Source of the DNA: Symsagittifera roscoffensis
Taxonomy: Eukaryota > Xenacoelomorpha > Acoela > Convolutidae
DNA length: 64,000 bases
Direction of reading: 5' to 3'
Assembly (NCBI RefSeq): GCF_963678635.1
Contig: NC_087065.1
Coordinates: forward strand, 50,598,452-50,662,451
Shown in pieces: positions 25,098 to 35,110 of this stretch. The translations under genes were made by a program, and so were the position numbers. How positions within the stretch are numbered: the stretch's first letter is position 1; each line of letters starts with the position of its first letter. The notes beneath the pieces are model-generated. The model was not told where the DNA came from. It ran no database searches and was given only the letters and a program-made list of their open reading frames with translations.

Positions 25098-25901
25098 TCA
25101 TTTCGCTATTTTCAGTTTGAAATAATCATTTCGCTGAGCTCTCAAAAGATCCGACAGTCTGTATCTGGCTTTCAAATACGTCTTTATCGCATTTAGTTGT
25201 CCGCGAAATATTTTCGGAGCTTGGTCACCGTCCATCAGATTAACACACCAAAATTTTTTCAAAGTTGCCGCCTCTTGCTTTAAGTGTTTGAAATTGGTAC
25301 AGACGACCGTAGCATGCGGAAGTAGTCTAGTCGGACGCTTCGACACGGCTATCAAATCAAGGTCGTTTGCTGCATGATCGAGTATAGTACCTTTCTCGCC
25401 GGAGCTGTATCTGTCTCTGTAGGCGTCTTGATGCATCTCTCTGTCTAACACGCGCTGTTTCCATTCCAACAGAAACACTACCTCTGACGCGTCTGAATTT
25501 GGAGTCGTTTCAGACACATTCCCCCAGGTTTGATACTTCGAACCATCACTCGTGCTAATGGAGTCTACACAGTCACCTTCAGGCTTATTCTTCATGTTTC
25601 TCGGCTCCCCGGACAAAATCTTGTCCCTCAGTCGTCCTGGCATCGACTTCCCCAACAAATTATCCTGGCCGGGCATGATGGAGCCCGTCTCCCCGGACAG
25701 TTCCCTGTCTAGACCGCTTTCCTCAGTTGACTCCCCGGACAATGTCTGATCTCCCGTTGAGCAGTCCGAGCACGGCTCGTATTCTTGTTTTGCATCAATG
25801 AACTGAATCCTCCTTTCCATACTGGACTTCAGTTCAATACTGACTCCCTGAGTGGGCTGAAAGCTGGTAAGTTGTTGATGCTCACCGTATGATGTTCTCA
25901 A
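25098..25901 (-). pseudogene. G0 RNase H-integrase linker region (267 codons)
   Basis: The longest open piece of G0. It aligns in content with 59499-59876 of G2 (shared LDREM/LDREV, SDRY or RDRYSSGEK, DDLE/NDLDLIAVSKR, LKARYR). The middle is hydrophilic and contains a spaced LSGE/MPG motif: TLSGES, ELSGET, MPGQD, SMPGRL, ILSGEP. On the + strand this appears as 'ctccccggaca' at 25605, 25689 and 25731. It ends KLKIAK at a stop at the element's truncation point, so those last residues come from flanking DNA. No catalytic domain was recognised; this is a variable spacer of the polyprotein. Confidence 0.6.
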
Positions 25902-26362
25902 TAAGACATTCTTGATACCGAGTTCACCAGCTGGTTCACTAATGGTTGGCGATCCCGTTCAACATCCCGACTCTGGGTCGCTACCGGTCTTTTCGCATTT
26001 TTTTCCGTGATAGTCAGCCTTTGCATGGTTTCCATCCATTCATGATCCTGCCTTTCAAACTTTATGTCAAGCAGATCGCGGAGCTTCCACGTGACATCCG
26101 GTGCTACGCTCATCATTCTACTGAGCAAGGCTAAGCTATTGATACTAGCCTGGTAAGTTAGTGTAGTACCAGGTTGGAGCGCACTAACAAGTCCAACGGA
26201 ACCGGATCCCCCTATTCCAACAACTTTATCTCGGCAGCTCTTCCAGCAGGATTTCGGTGGGTCCTGGTATGGGATGCTCTGATTTGTCAAGCCATCTGGT
26301 GAGTGCCACATAATCATCCTTAAGTTCTGCCTAGTTAGTTTGCCTCTCTTCCACTCGCTCAA
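25898..26362 (-). pseudogene. G0 pol spacer upstream part (154 codons)
   Basis: Contains LTNQSIPYQDPPKS and later LALLSRMMSVAPDVTWKLRD, corresponding to the RNase H-integrase spacer of G1 at 49950-50250 (LDKSGHPI, LLYNKVQVTSQVMRML, DPEWAAA). It overlaps the next open piece by four bases (ATGA), which most likely reflects a frameshift rather than true coupling. Acidic-basic, no catalytic motif. Confidence 0.5.
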
Positions 26363-26379
26363 AAAACATCCATCATTTT

Positions 26380-26855
26380 AAATAAGGCTATCGGCATTTT
26401 GGTTTTTGTCACGGGTTCCGTGCTCTATGATCATGTGGTAGCCATCCATGCGTTTTATCCAGCGACCGATATTGCTTTGATCCATCGAAAAAGTTTTCAA
26501 CCAAGCGAGAGCTCGATTGTCTACGAGCAAATTAAAGGGAGCACTCCCTAATTAGGCTCTATATTTTTCCACAAAAGTAATTACTGCAATTCTGCTTTCG
26601 GTATACCATATTTCGATTCGGTGTCGCGCAGAACTTTGCTCATATGGGTCGGAGAACAGTCCTCCCATTCCATTCTTGTTCCTGATGGAGTTTGCCCGAG
26701 ATAGCAACTACTGATGCGTCCGTGTCCAGCACAAACTTTCTTTTCTCGGTCGGCATGAGGAGGAATGGAGCCTCACAAAATTCGCGTTTGATGTTTTCAA
26801 AAGAGACTTGAGCCTCGTCAGTCCAGTTGAACTTCTCTCGCTTCTTCCGCATCAA
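26380..26855 (-). pseudogene. G0 RT connection and RNase H remnant
   Basis: The open frame 26640-26855 begins MMRKKREKFNWTDEAQVSF and carries VLDTDASVVAISG. This is the RNase H start, with its first catalytic Asp, fused directly to the RT thumb as in Ty3/gypsy elements. Further RNase H text on the same strand (DNRAL and AWLKTFSMDQSN, about 26465-26525) is in other frames with stops. Element family and order are clear; the enzyme is not intact. Confidence 0.65.
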
Positions 26856-27049
26856 TTGCTGTATAGGGTAAATCTTATCGGCACACTCTTTGATGAATCT
26901 CGGTAGTAGTTAGCGAAGCCGAGAAAGCTCAAAAACTGTCAGTACTGCTTCAACTGCTTCAGGGTCTGGTCTGACTCCTTGCTTATCCACAAGGCGACCT
27001 AGGTACTTTATTGGGTTCCTCAGGATCTCGCACTTGATCGGTTTTCATT

Positions 27050-27430
27050 TCAGGCGGCCCGTTTCATGCAAGTTGAGTTTTCGTCTAGTCTCTCTTTGTG
27101 GTCCTCCAGGGTTGATGTTGCGATCACAACGTCATCAACGATGCACATTATGAAGTTTACATATTTCTTTGTTACATTCTTGAGTACCTGGGCCATCAAT
27201 CTTTGAAATGTAGCTGTCGAGTTGCATAGTCCAAATGGCATTCTTTTCCACTGGAACTGACCCAGTTCACACGTAAGGCCCGTTTCCTCTCGATTTTGTT
27301 TCCTGAGGGAAACTTGCCGGAAAGTAGAGGCCAAATCCAACGTCGTAGAGAATTTGGCGTCTTCTAACATCGAGAGACTTTCATCAGTGCGAGGGATCGG
27401 GTATGCTTTTTTTATCCTTACTGCGTTCAA
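27050..27430 (-). pseudogene. G0 reverse transcriptase core (126 codons)
   Basis: RT palm motifs are in order: IPRTDESLSMLEDAKFSTTLDLAS (motif A, the Asp in LDL), then WKRMPFGLCNSTATFQRLM (motif B). The catalytic box reads IVDD at 27131-27142 in place of YVDD, followed by VVIATSTLEDH. Loss of the conserved Tyr would probably impair catalysis. The frame is open for the whole palm, better kept than in G1/G2, where the same stretch is split into three frames. Confidence 0.8.
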
Positions 27431-27487
27431 GTAGCGACAACTGCAATAAAACCTAAGTTTTCCCCTTTGTTCTTAGCAATGACCACG

Positions 27488-28163
27488 CTACTTTGATGAC
27501 CACGTGGATTTTGATGGCTCAATTATGGCGTTTTTCATTAACACCTTACTTTCTCTCCTACATGCTTCTGATTTACGTGTGGTTATTCTCCTAGCTCCTT
27601 CCCTATGAGACACCGAGACTTCTTCTATTTCTATCTCATTGTCCACAAAATTGCAACAACCTATGTCGGCTTTGTGGTTTGAAAAAATCTCTGCGTTCCG
27701 CTTCAACACTTCCCTAAGCGAGTCCAGTTCCTTATCCGATATTTTGCATTTCAGGTGCTCTATCTCAGGTAGGACTGAATTATTAGCTGCTAATTCTGTG
27801 TCTATTTGTCTCTCAGGGAATTTTGAAGAACTAAAGAGCGCATCGTCTGTCTCCGGTTTCATGGAAAACACTTCTTAAAAAGATTTCAATTCACTTATTT
27901 TTTTCAGCATACAATCTTGGTATGCATGTGAGGGACACTCTTTAAACCTCTTCAAGTTCTACATACTCTAATATTCTGTGTTCAGAGGCAACGTAAAGCA
28001 ATACTTCTTTCCACGTTGTCTCGTCACCGATGTTTCCTGTTTGTTCAACAACACATTCACACATAGTCCGTTCTGATGGAGTGAGAAGCTTCTTCCTAAA
28101 AAAAATCGAATCCTCAGTTTTTGTTGTGAAACAGACATACTTGTCTGTTGTTACTAAGTTCAA
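27488..28163 (-). pseudogene. G0 protease-RT linker and RT N-terminus
   Basis: Two open pieces. 27488-27871 includes MKPETDDALFSSSKFPERQ, EIEHLKCKI and NHKADIGCCNF, then REGARRITTRKSEACRRES, matching 48380-48720 of G1. It leads into the RT fingers (IIEPSKSTW). 27942-28163 begins with the linker text NLVTTDKYVCF but then diverges from G1, so its 3' half may be non-homologous replacement sequence. The pieces are separated by a stop and a frameshift. Confidence 0.55.
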
Positions 28164-28268
28164 TTAAATTCCTCGTCCTAAAAATCGCCACTACAGCTTG
28201 ATTCGGTTTTAACCTAATTTTTCGATTTAGGCAGATTGGCATCTTTGCTGCATTTATCAAGATCTTAT

Positions 28269-28766
28269 TTACAGGTTTCTTTTCATACTTCCTCTCTGGG
28301 TCTTGATTCGTATCAACCCGTCGGTGACATCAAAGTTTCGCACGAAGTCGCGTCCTAAGATGAACCGGTCTGATACGTCCAGGTTTTCAACAACCAGAAA
28401 GCTCATCCAGAGATGCCTTCCTCCCAGTTGCAGCGAGGTGATAGGTTTCCTTCCGGCCACATAGATTGCACCCTGGTTGGCCGCAGCCAGCCTGATATTA
28501 GTCTTCATCAAACCCGACCTATTGAAGCCCATGTCGGTCCAGGTGTCAAATAGTCTCTTTACAGAGAGTCGCTTGCCCTGCACGTCCAGTACGTGTGCTG
28601 CTAGATCGGCTTTGCAGCCTATATGGACTGCATCCTGCTCAAGGATGGCATTGTGTCCAATTCGCCGTACCTTGAGTTTCTTTTGTCCGATGTAGATCTG
28701 GCCTACTTGATCACTTGCATTCTTCACGTGAGCCTTCGTGTAAATGTTAATGCCATCCACATTCAT
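28269..28766 (-). pseudogene. G0 protease remnant lacking the active site
   Basis: Upstream text (EQDAVHIGCKADLAAHVLD) and downstream text (WMSFLVVENLD, FILGRDFVRNFDV) match the G1 protease region. The catalytic D-T-G segment has been removed: where G1 has LLDTGSLISVLPVKTWEGMGF-type sequence, G0 reads LFDTWTDMGF, a deletion of about ten residues. Retropepsin activity is therefore not possible from this copy. Confidence 0.75.
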
Positions 28767-29034
28767 CAGAATCGTCTATGGGCCATAGACCTCTACATGA
28801 TGTCCGTGTACCCTCATCAGCCTCGGCCCACCTGTTGCGAGTAGCGCTCTCAGTGCCCTGGAGTCCAACTTAGGACCTCCCCCCCCCAAGTAATCTGCAT
28901 AGACATCCAAGTGAACGAGGGTAATTTCAGGCGGCTCACTCAAGTTCTTCATCACCTGATGACCCGCAACCGATATGATTGACGTTATCTTGCTTCCCTA
29001 TCTCGTCATTGCAAAGGTTTTCCCGAGATGACAA

Positions 29035-29481
29035 TCAAATTAAACCACTGCGCTTGGGTTTTTCCTTGTCTTCTGCTTCCACTGTCATCTGCAAGGCATC
29101 CGGTTTCTCGCGCAACTCCGTATTTTCCAGTTTAGATTTCACCCATTGTTCAAATTTTTTCTTGGCTAACTCTTGTTGAACCTTTATTAGTGCGGTCCGG
29201 GCCGCTGGGCCATAATTCACCTTGAGTGGGACGGCCTTCAGGTTCGAGGCAATCGCATGATCCGGCAAGGTCCTCACCTTCTTAGTTGTGTTGTTGCCTT
29301 GTGACACTTCTTTCGTTCGCGACTCCGCTTCGTTCATTGGGCGTGCTCGACTGGCCTTTACTCCGGAGAGCGCGCCTTCGTGGCGGGGTTGTTTTGCGTC
29401 TGCTACTGCATCCCAAAATTGAGTCCCAAAATGCATACCAAATTCTAACTTGAGTTGCCCTTCTAAGTTGCAAAAAAACAT
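29035..29481 (-). pseudogene. G0 Gag-Pro linker (148 codons)
   Basis: Homologous to 46750-47160 of G1: FWDAVADAKQPRHEGALSGVKASRAR, then a Lys/Glu/Gln-rich predicted helix (LIKVQQELAKKKFEQWVKSKLE). It begins inside the second zinc knuckle (FFCNLEGQ), where His and the last Cys are lost. A poly-T/A run at the knuckle has shifted the frame relative to 29463-29654. It retains Trp (TGG) where G1 and G2 carry TGA. Confidence 0.65.
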
Positions 29482-29654
29482 CTTGGTCCATTTTTCATTA
29501 TAAGTCCTCTCACATATTTCTCTTGGTCATCATCAGTTGCATCCACGTCGTCGAGGTAGTAATCAATTGCTTTCCTGCTTCTTTTATAAGTGGAACGGCC
29601 TGACACGTGATGGTCCAGCAACCCACAGTTCGCGCATGATCTCCTTTTGTCCAT
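29463..29654 (-). pseudogene. G0 nucleocapsid zinc-knuckle region
   Basis: MDKRRSCANCGLLDHHVSGR corresponds to a C-x2-C-x4-H-x4-C knuckle in which the final Cys has become Arg (G1 keeps it: CANCSSTDHHVLAC). An acidic stretch (DDVDATDDDQEKYVRGLI) leads to the second knuckle, cut by the frameshift after CFF. RNA binding by this copy is doubtful. Confidence 0.7.
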
Positions 29655-29723
29655 GTCATCACGAGGTTTATACTAACCGGATTTTGTGCCGGTAATTATT
29701 CCACCGTAATTGGAGTAATTGCT

Positions 29724-30235
29724 CTAGCGATTCTGAATCCTCGGCCTTATGAGCAGGTATTCACGCGACTTCATGCAAAAATCATCGGGCGTGGGAACAG
29801 AGTCCGCTGACAAGGTAAAGTGGGTGGCCAAAATGGTTTTCAGTTCATCGCTCTTTACTCCGTCCACGAACTTCGAGGCCATGTCTAAGTTCCTTTCTGA
29901 GATTCTCTCGTCAGGGTTACTTCTACTTCTCAGCAGCTCGAGATCATCCAAGAATTTTTCTATGGACTCATCATCTCTTTGGCGCCACTTTTCAAACTTC
30001 ACCATCGCCTGATGCCCCTGCGCACCCTATCCGAAACGATTCAGCAAGAGATCAAAGATCTTACGAGCGCTGTCACATTCGTTCGTCCTTTTTGCCATAC
30101 TCGTCATTGCACTACTTTTCTGTTTCTTCGAGAGGTTTTCTTCCTCAAAGTGCAGCTTCACTATAAGATCACTTTGACTTTCGCTCGTTGCCTCACTAGC
30201 GAAGACGTCGGAAATGCTGCTAGCCGAAGATCCAC
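29724..30235 (-). pseudogene. G0 Gag capsid C-terminal remnant
   Basis: The open frame 29724-30005 reads VKFEKWRQRDDESIEKFLDDLELLRSR, then ASKFVDGVKSDELKTILATH, the capsid region of a retrotransposon Gag. Homology continues upstream on the same strand beyond a stop (ARKIFDLLLNRFG, near 30040-30075) and further to about 30235 (LHFEEENL), showing the original frame extended 5'. The Gag N-terminus present in G1 (44307 onwards) is missing. Confidence 0.7.
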
Positions 30236-31120
30236 AAAAAAGAAAACTTACGCGTGCCTATGTTTTCATTTCTTTCATGATAAGAAGCTTTTCTTAGTCT
30301 CTTAGAGATTCTATGAACAACTCAGCTAAGGGAACACACTAATTCGGCCCAGTGTTTAGTTGCTATTAGCGCCACTCAATCACTTATTAACTCTATAGGT
30401 GACAACGATCACTCTATAGGTGACAACGATCACCTCTGATCGGCAAGACACAATAACCAACACACAAAACACTAACAATAAATAACAACACACTCTTTAG
30501 GTGACAACGATCTCTCGTATCAATATCAGCTTACCGCTGTATATAAGACAAAGCACTTCCTCGTTTAAAGTTGAACAATTCTTTGCAAAATGTTAGTGAT
30601 GGCTTCAAAAAGATTTAACAAAAACCGAATCTTGAAGAAAAAGACTTTCCTCAATTGGAACACTCCAAACACCGTCGTCTCAGGGCAGTGTCTCTTTGCT
30701 ACTGCACTCACCAAATTTTTCTTTTATGTGTCCTGCAATTCCCCAAGCTGTCCTACTAAGTAGATCAAGGCAAACGCTGGTCGAATGTGTTTAGAATCTA
30801 AGCAAAAGCTCTCAAACACTCGAACAGTTCCAAGTGCACGAGTGCAGGGAACAATCGTTCTCTTCTCAACTGAGTTGTTTTAACCTAATACACTGACCGA
30901 CTTCTTCTTCTATTGGTTCCCGGATTGCCCGAGCCTTTCTACTAAGTAGCTCAAGGCAACCACACAACGAACATAATAATTGAAAAAAATTGTTTGGTTA
31001 CATTTGATGAACCCGATCTAGAATCCAAAATTGATCGCGAATCTCCGGGTCAACTGGTCTATTCACTCTTAATACACACACCCCATAAGTAATTAGCCTT
31101 AGATTTCAATTTTAAAAGAG
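30236..31120. other. Flank upstream of G0, with short repeats
   Basis: No gene was recognised. A 21-bp unit 'actctataggtgacaacgat' plus c is tandemly doubled at 30390-30431, with a diverged third copy at 30492-30512. An inverted-symmetric 'ctactaagtag' followed by 'a/ctcaaggcaa' appears at 30753 and again at 30939 within a roughly 30-bp imperfect repeat. This could be the old 5' leader of G0 or host DNA. Confidence 0.45.
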
Positions 31121-31124
31121 TACT

Positions 31125-31440
31125 TGACACCTCTAAAATACCTCGGAGGGTCCCTTTGACTTTCACAAAGGAGGGTTGTTGAGGCGCTTAAGTCGCCTCA
31201 GATGGTTACTCGGAGGGTAATCAAACATTTAATTTACTTCGGCGGGTACCTTGAGCACTTAAGTTACTTCAGAAGGTTCTCCTAATTTCACTAGGGAGGG
31301 TTACTAAGAGGCATAGTACACTTCGCAGGGTTACCTCGGCGGGTTACCTTTGATTTCCGAATTTTCAAATTTTTGCCTCGAAGGGGTCTCCGGCTAGTTT
31401 CAGAATGAATCACAATGGGCCATCACTTCGGAGGGTTTTC
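31125..31440. repeat. Diverged 'cggagggt' minisatellite
   Basis: About ten variants of 'cttcggagggt' recur at irregular 20-40 bp spacing (for example 'cctcggagggtccc', 'ttcggcgggtacc', 'cttcgcagggttacc'). It sits just ahead of repeat C copy b, the same relative place as the regular 24-bp minisatellites at 38113, 39474 and 43102, so it is probably an older version of that array. Confidence 0.6.
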
Positions 31441-31684
31441 CAAAAATCGCAAAAACAGGCGTTTTTGCCGCGGTAAAGCATCCGATTGAAGTCTAACTTA
31501 CTTTAAAAAGTTACGTTGAACCGGTCAACCTACCTGATAGAATAAAAATGGAGTTCTGAGCGTTCCCGAAAATATAAACCCTCCGAAATGATAATTTAAA
31601 AAAAAAAAATCCGATGCTAACAAACTAAAAATGGTTGCAGTTCAAATAAATGATTAAAAACTTCGACTTATGGTACCAAAATTG

Positions 31685-34600
31685 TTCCGATAAATTGGTT
31701 AGTCTTTGAGAAATTAACAAGAAAGCGTTTACTGAATTGGCCTTTTTTCACTACCTATATGATTTATAAGAAAATTTTTTGCAATTCTTAGTGAAAGTGC
31801 TAAAAAAATTGAAACGAGCGCAGTAGTTTTGTACAGTAAAGGATTATTGCAAAAAATCCGGCCTAAAATGGTTTAGAAACAAAAATTTGGACAAAAACTA
31901 TCGGATTTGGACCCCCCGATTCCTTCCTTTTCCGATTTTTAAGTCTTTATCTTTATCCACCGAGCTACTCGAGGGTTACCTGAAAACTTTTCTAACAACA
32001 GAGTTTGTTATGCTAACAGGTTCCTAGCGCAATTTTTTTTTCGCTTTACTAAAAAAAACTTAAAATTTCCAACCTCAAACTTATTGTCGAAATTCAAAAT
32101 ATTATGAAAAATGTGATCGAAAAAAAATTTTCTACTGAGTCTTTTACCGCGCGATTTTTTTTCTCAGTGGTGTTGAACTATGTAGTAACTCACTGCGCAG
32201 AAGCCTTATAATGATAGGGAAAAAATTCGGATATCGAAAAATTTGGGGTTAACTGTTGGTCAAAAATCGGTATTTTTCTACAAATTGGGGTCTTTTCGGG
32301 TCTAGATGGTAGATAGGTAATATATAATACAGGTTCTAACCTATTAGTGGTCGTTAATCGATATTGCTATACCCTCCTTTACACCAAAACCCGAATTAGG
32401 ACCATTGACTCAGAAGTTCGCAAGCAATGTAATGTACATTCGGACCGAGCTAATTGTGACCTCTGTCAACTAATTTCATTGAAATAGTACCCGAACGATT
32501 CTATTAAGTTGCTAACGATACCCAAAAGTCGTTGTAGATATGATTTTTGTTGACCCTTCCTGCGTCTTGAACACATCTATCAGCTTGCCACTCTAGCCTC
32601 CGATCACGGCAAAATTATCATTAACGTGCTTAAATACTCAAGCAACACTCAAGGCGTTTTTTTAGTACTTTTTTGGTTTAAATTAAAGTTAATTTTAGCT
32701 TTTTCTTAATTACACACTAATTTTTTACGCTTTCTCTTAAATTGTTTTGGGCCCAGGACCTCGGGATAAGCGGGCGCAAAACTTCCCACTTGGATTGACA
32801 TTCGTTCTAAAATAAAGACACTTGAAATTTCGCGAACACTGAAAATCGCGAAAATCAGAACAGACTTTCGAAGAGCAGACGAACGTGAAAACTATACTAA
32901 AATTGCTATCGAGACTGACAGAATTGTAACAATTGTAGCTTTACAATCGTTACCAAGCAATTCTGGATAATCCGGAAGTGTCTCCGGAAGAAAACTGAAA
33001 CTCCATTTTCACAACTTTTAGCTTCCGGTCATGCCCTGAGTTGAATTGATAGCATCTAATGTAGTTTTCAGATAATGAGAAGCTAGGAGTTGAGGGAAAG
33101 GGTTGATCCATCTCCAATGAATATGATGATTTTTATCTACTGAACCAAAACAATAGGAATGTAACAAATAAGTAGTGGCGCTATTTTAAGAAGTGACCTC
33201 GTGGTCGTGGGATACTGAGACACAACCATGAGCTCATTATTTTGCATATAACAAAGTTAATCTGCGCGTTCTGGCCGATAGCCACGGTAATGATTTTGTC
33301 GAACCGATGTTACAAGGACCACTCAAACAACTGGCTTTGGCAGAGACGGATAAAAGCATTCAGAGCTGTGTTTAGACGCTAGCCAGTCGTTTCATAACCT
33401 AGCTTTTTTCCCGTCGAAATGTACTTCCGGTCGAACGCTACATATTTGTTTTTAGGGCGCTCCTGGGTGTTATTCTTTTTTTCTTCATGACCGGCAGAAC
33501 CATTAACGAGCACTCCGCGCCGAGCAAATTCCCTAAATAAGGCCCTTAGCACAGGGGCGGAAGGGTAGTTTGGCACGCGGAAGCCTTCAGAAATCCCCGT
33601 TTTAATTTTTTATCCTAATTAAGACCGAAATTTCACGTATGGTGAAGGGTGGGGTGATCGTCCGTCCCGTCCGTTCTCTGAGGAGTATAAGACCACGAAC
33701 ACTTAGAGATTTACAGGAAAACAAACAAAAAGTTAGTATAGTACCCAAGAAAAACCAAAAACATAAAAAATAACCGAAAAAAACCAAAAGCAGAAAAAAT
33801 ATAAAATTAGTAGAAATCATTCCCCATACTGGATGTGATCCGACCCTCCCAATTGTTGTTAGTAGATATATTGTTGTTACACAATTTTAGATAAAACAAG
33901 TTCGTTAGCATAATTCTGAAGTTTGTCATGTGCCTGTACTGTAGGATTGTTTGAGTATTTAAGCAAGTTAAGGCAAATATGCGCTCAATCCGGAAGGTTC
34001 TCGGGAATAGAGCGGAAGACTGATCCGGCAAGCAGCGCAAGGAGCAGCAGGGAGAGTCTCAAGGACAACAACAATCGACTGTTGGGTATCGTTAACAAGT
34101 TTTGTATCCCTTTTTGGTACAGAAATTAAGATAAAAATTTGTGGGGGGCTCGACAGTGAGTGCACTGTAGTGATCCTCCACCGAGTTGCGAACTTCCGAA
34201 ATAGGCACCTTCATTCGGATTTTGAACAAGTCCAAAGGGGTATAAAATTATTATTTTTACTATTTATACTGCCTGTATTAATACTCCTATATCGTTTTTC
34301 AGTGAAAAACACAGCAAACAGACTGGTTTTTAGGGTCAAAATAGTGATATTTCGATCCCCCACAAATCGCGATTTTTGAGATATCGATATTTTTGAAAGG
34401 TAAGAAAGCGCTAAATTAGTGAATTACATTGTAACTGCACTAACATAACTATTGGAATTGGTTCAATTTAGTTTGGACGTGGTTGGAACTAATTGGGTGC
34501 CGAAATCCCAAATTTCGTGATTTTTCAAAAAAGGAAACGATACAAAATAAGAAAATTTTTCGAAAGTTTTGAGACAGGGCGATAAAAACTGTTGTTCGGA

Positions 34601-35110
34601 CAACATACACTAGTGAGTCGACAAGTTTTAAAACACTTTTGCCAATAACCATCCGGGCCCCGGTGCATCGAACTAAAAAATTCTGAGCTCTAACTTTTAG
34701 GTCAATAAGACAAGAATTGCGAAAAAAGTTAGGCGGAACCTATAAGTTTGAAATAATTTGACCTCGCAGAAAAGATGTTTTGGTTAATATGTTTGAAACT
34801 AATGGACAGGTCCAGTTAATCTTCATATCGATAGAACCAATTCGGTTTAAGCCTATTTGGTTTAAGTAGGCTTACTCATAAATTAATTGTTTCTAGAAAA
34901 AAGTAAGCATGAAAAAGTTTTAAGATTGTCTTCAGCAAAACTACTGATCTGTAAAGGTACACCCTTCACGTTCTATAGAACATTTTTTTTGGAAAGTCCC
35001 TATGCCACTACCAAAAGGTAGTAACGTTTTAAAAAGGCAATTTTACAATTTTCTCGAAGAAAACGGTGGGCTAAGGAACCCCGAAAACTTTAGTCAAGTC
35101 AAAACTGAGA
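31685..35110. repeat. Repeat C, copy b (about 3.4 kb)
   Basis: Begins 'gttagtctttgaga' and contains in order 'gcgcagtag..ttgtacagtaaagg' (31818), 'ctactcgagggttacctg', 'cattcggaccgagctaatt', 'acgctagccagtcgtttcat', 'gaccggcagaacc', 'gatgtgatccgaccctccc' (33831), 'gggggctcgacagtgag' (34144), 'ccaccgagttgcgaa' and 'cgtttttcagtgaaaaaca'. The same series recurs 3.3 kb later and in the later copies. No ORF is conserved between copies, so this is non-coding repeat or element leader/LTR-type DNA. It contains a possible LTR-like stretch at 33834-34144. Confidence 0.8.

Larger units (their letters stand above)
25098..30235 (-). mobile_element. Element G0: truncated inverted copy of gypsy-like family G
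   Basis: Read on the - strand from 30235 down to 25098 the order is Gag capsid, zinc knuckle, linker, protease, RT, RNase H, linker. Each piece is clearly homologous to the G1/G2 copies on the + strand. The N-terminal Gag and everything from integrase onwards are absent. The 3' break falls just after LKARYRLSDLLRAQ, close to the matching place in G2 (about 59850). Several frames and the protease active site are destroyed. It abuts repeat C on the low-coordinate side. Confidence 0.85.

Noticed and set aside
30753-30949. 'ctactaagtag' palindromes as tRNA or splice-related signals
   Set aside because: No cloverleaf or snRNA context around them; treated as a short dispersed repeat only.
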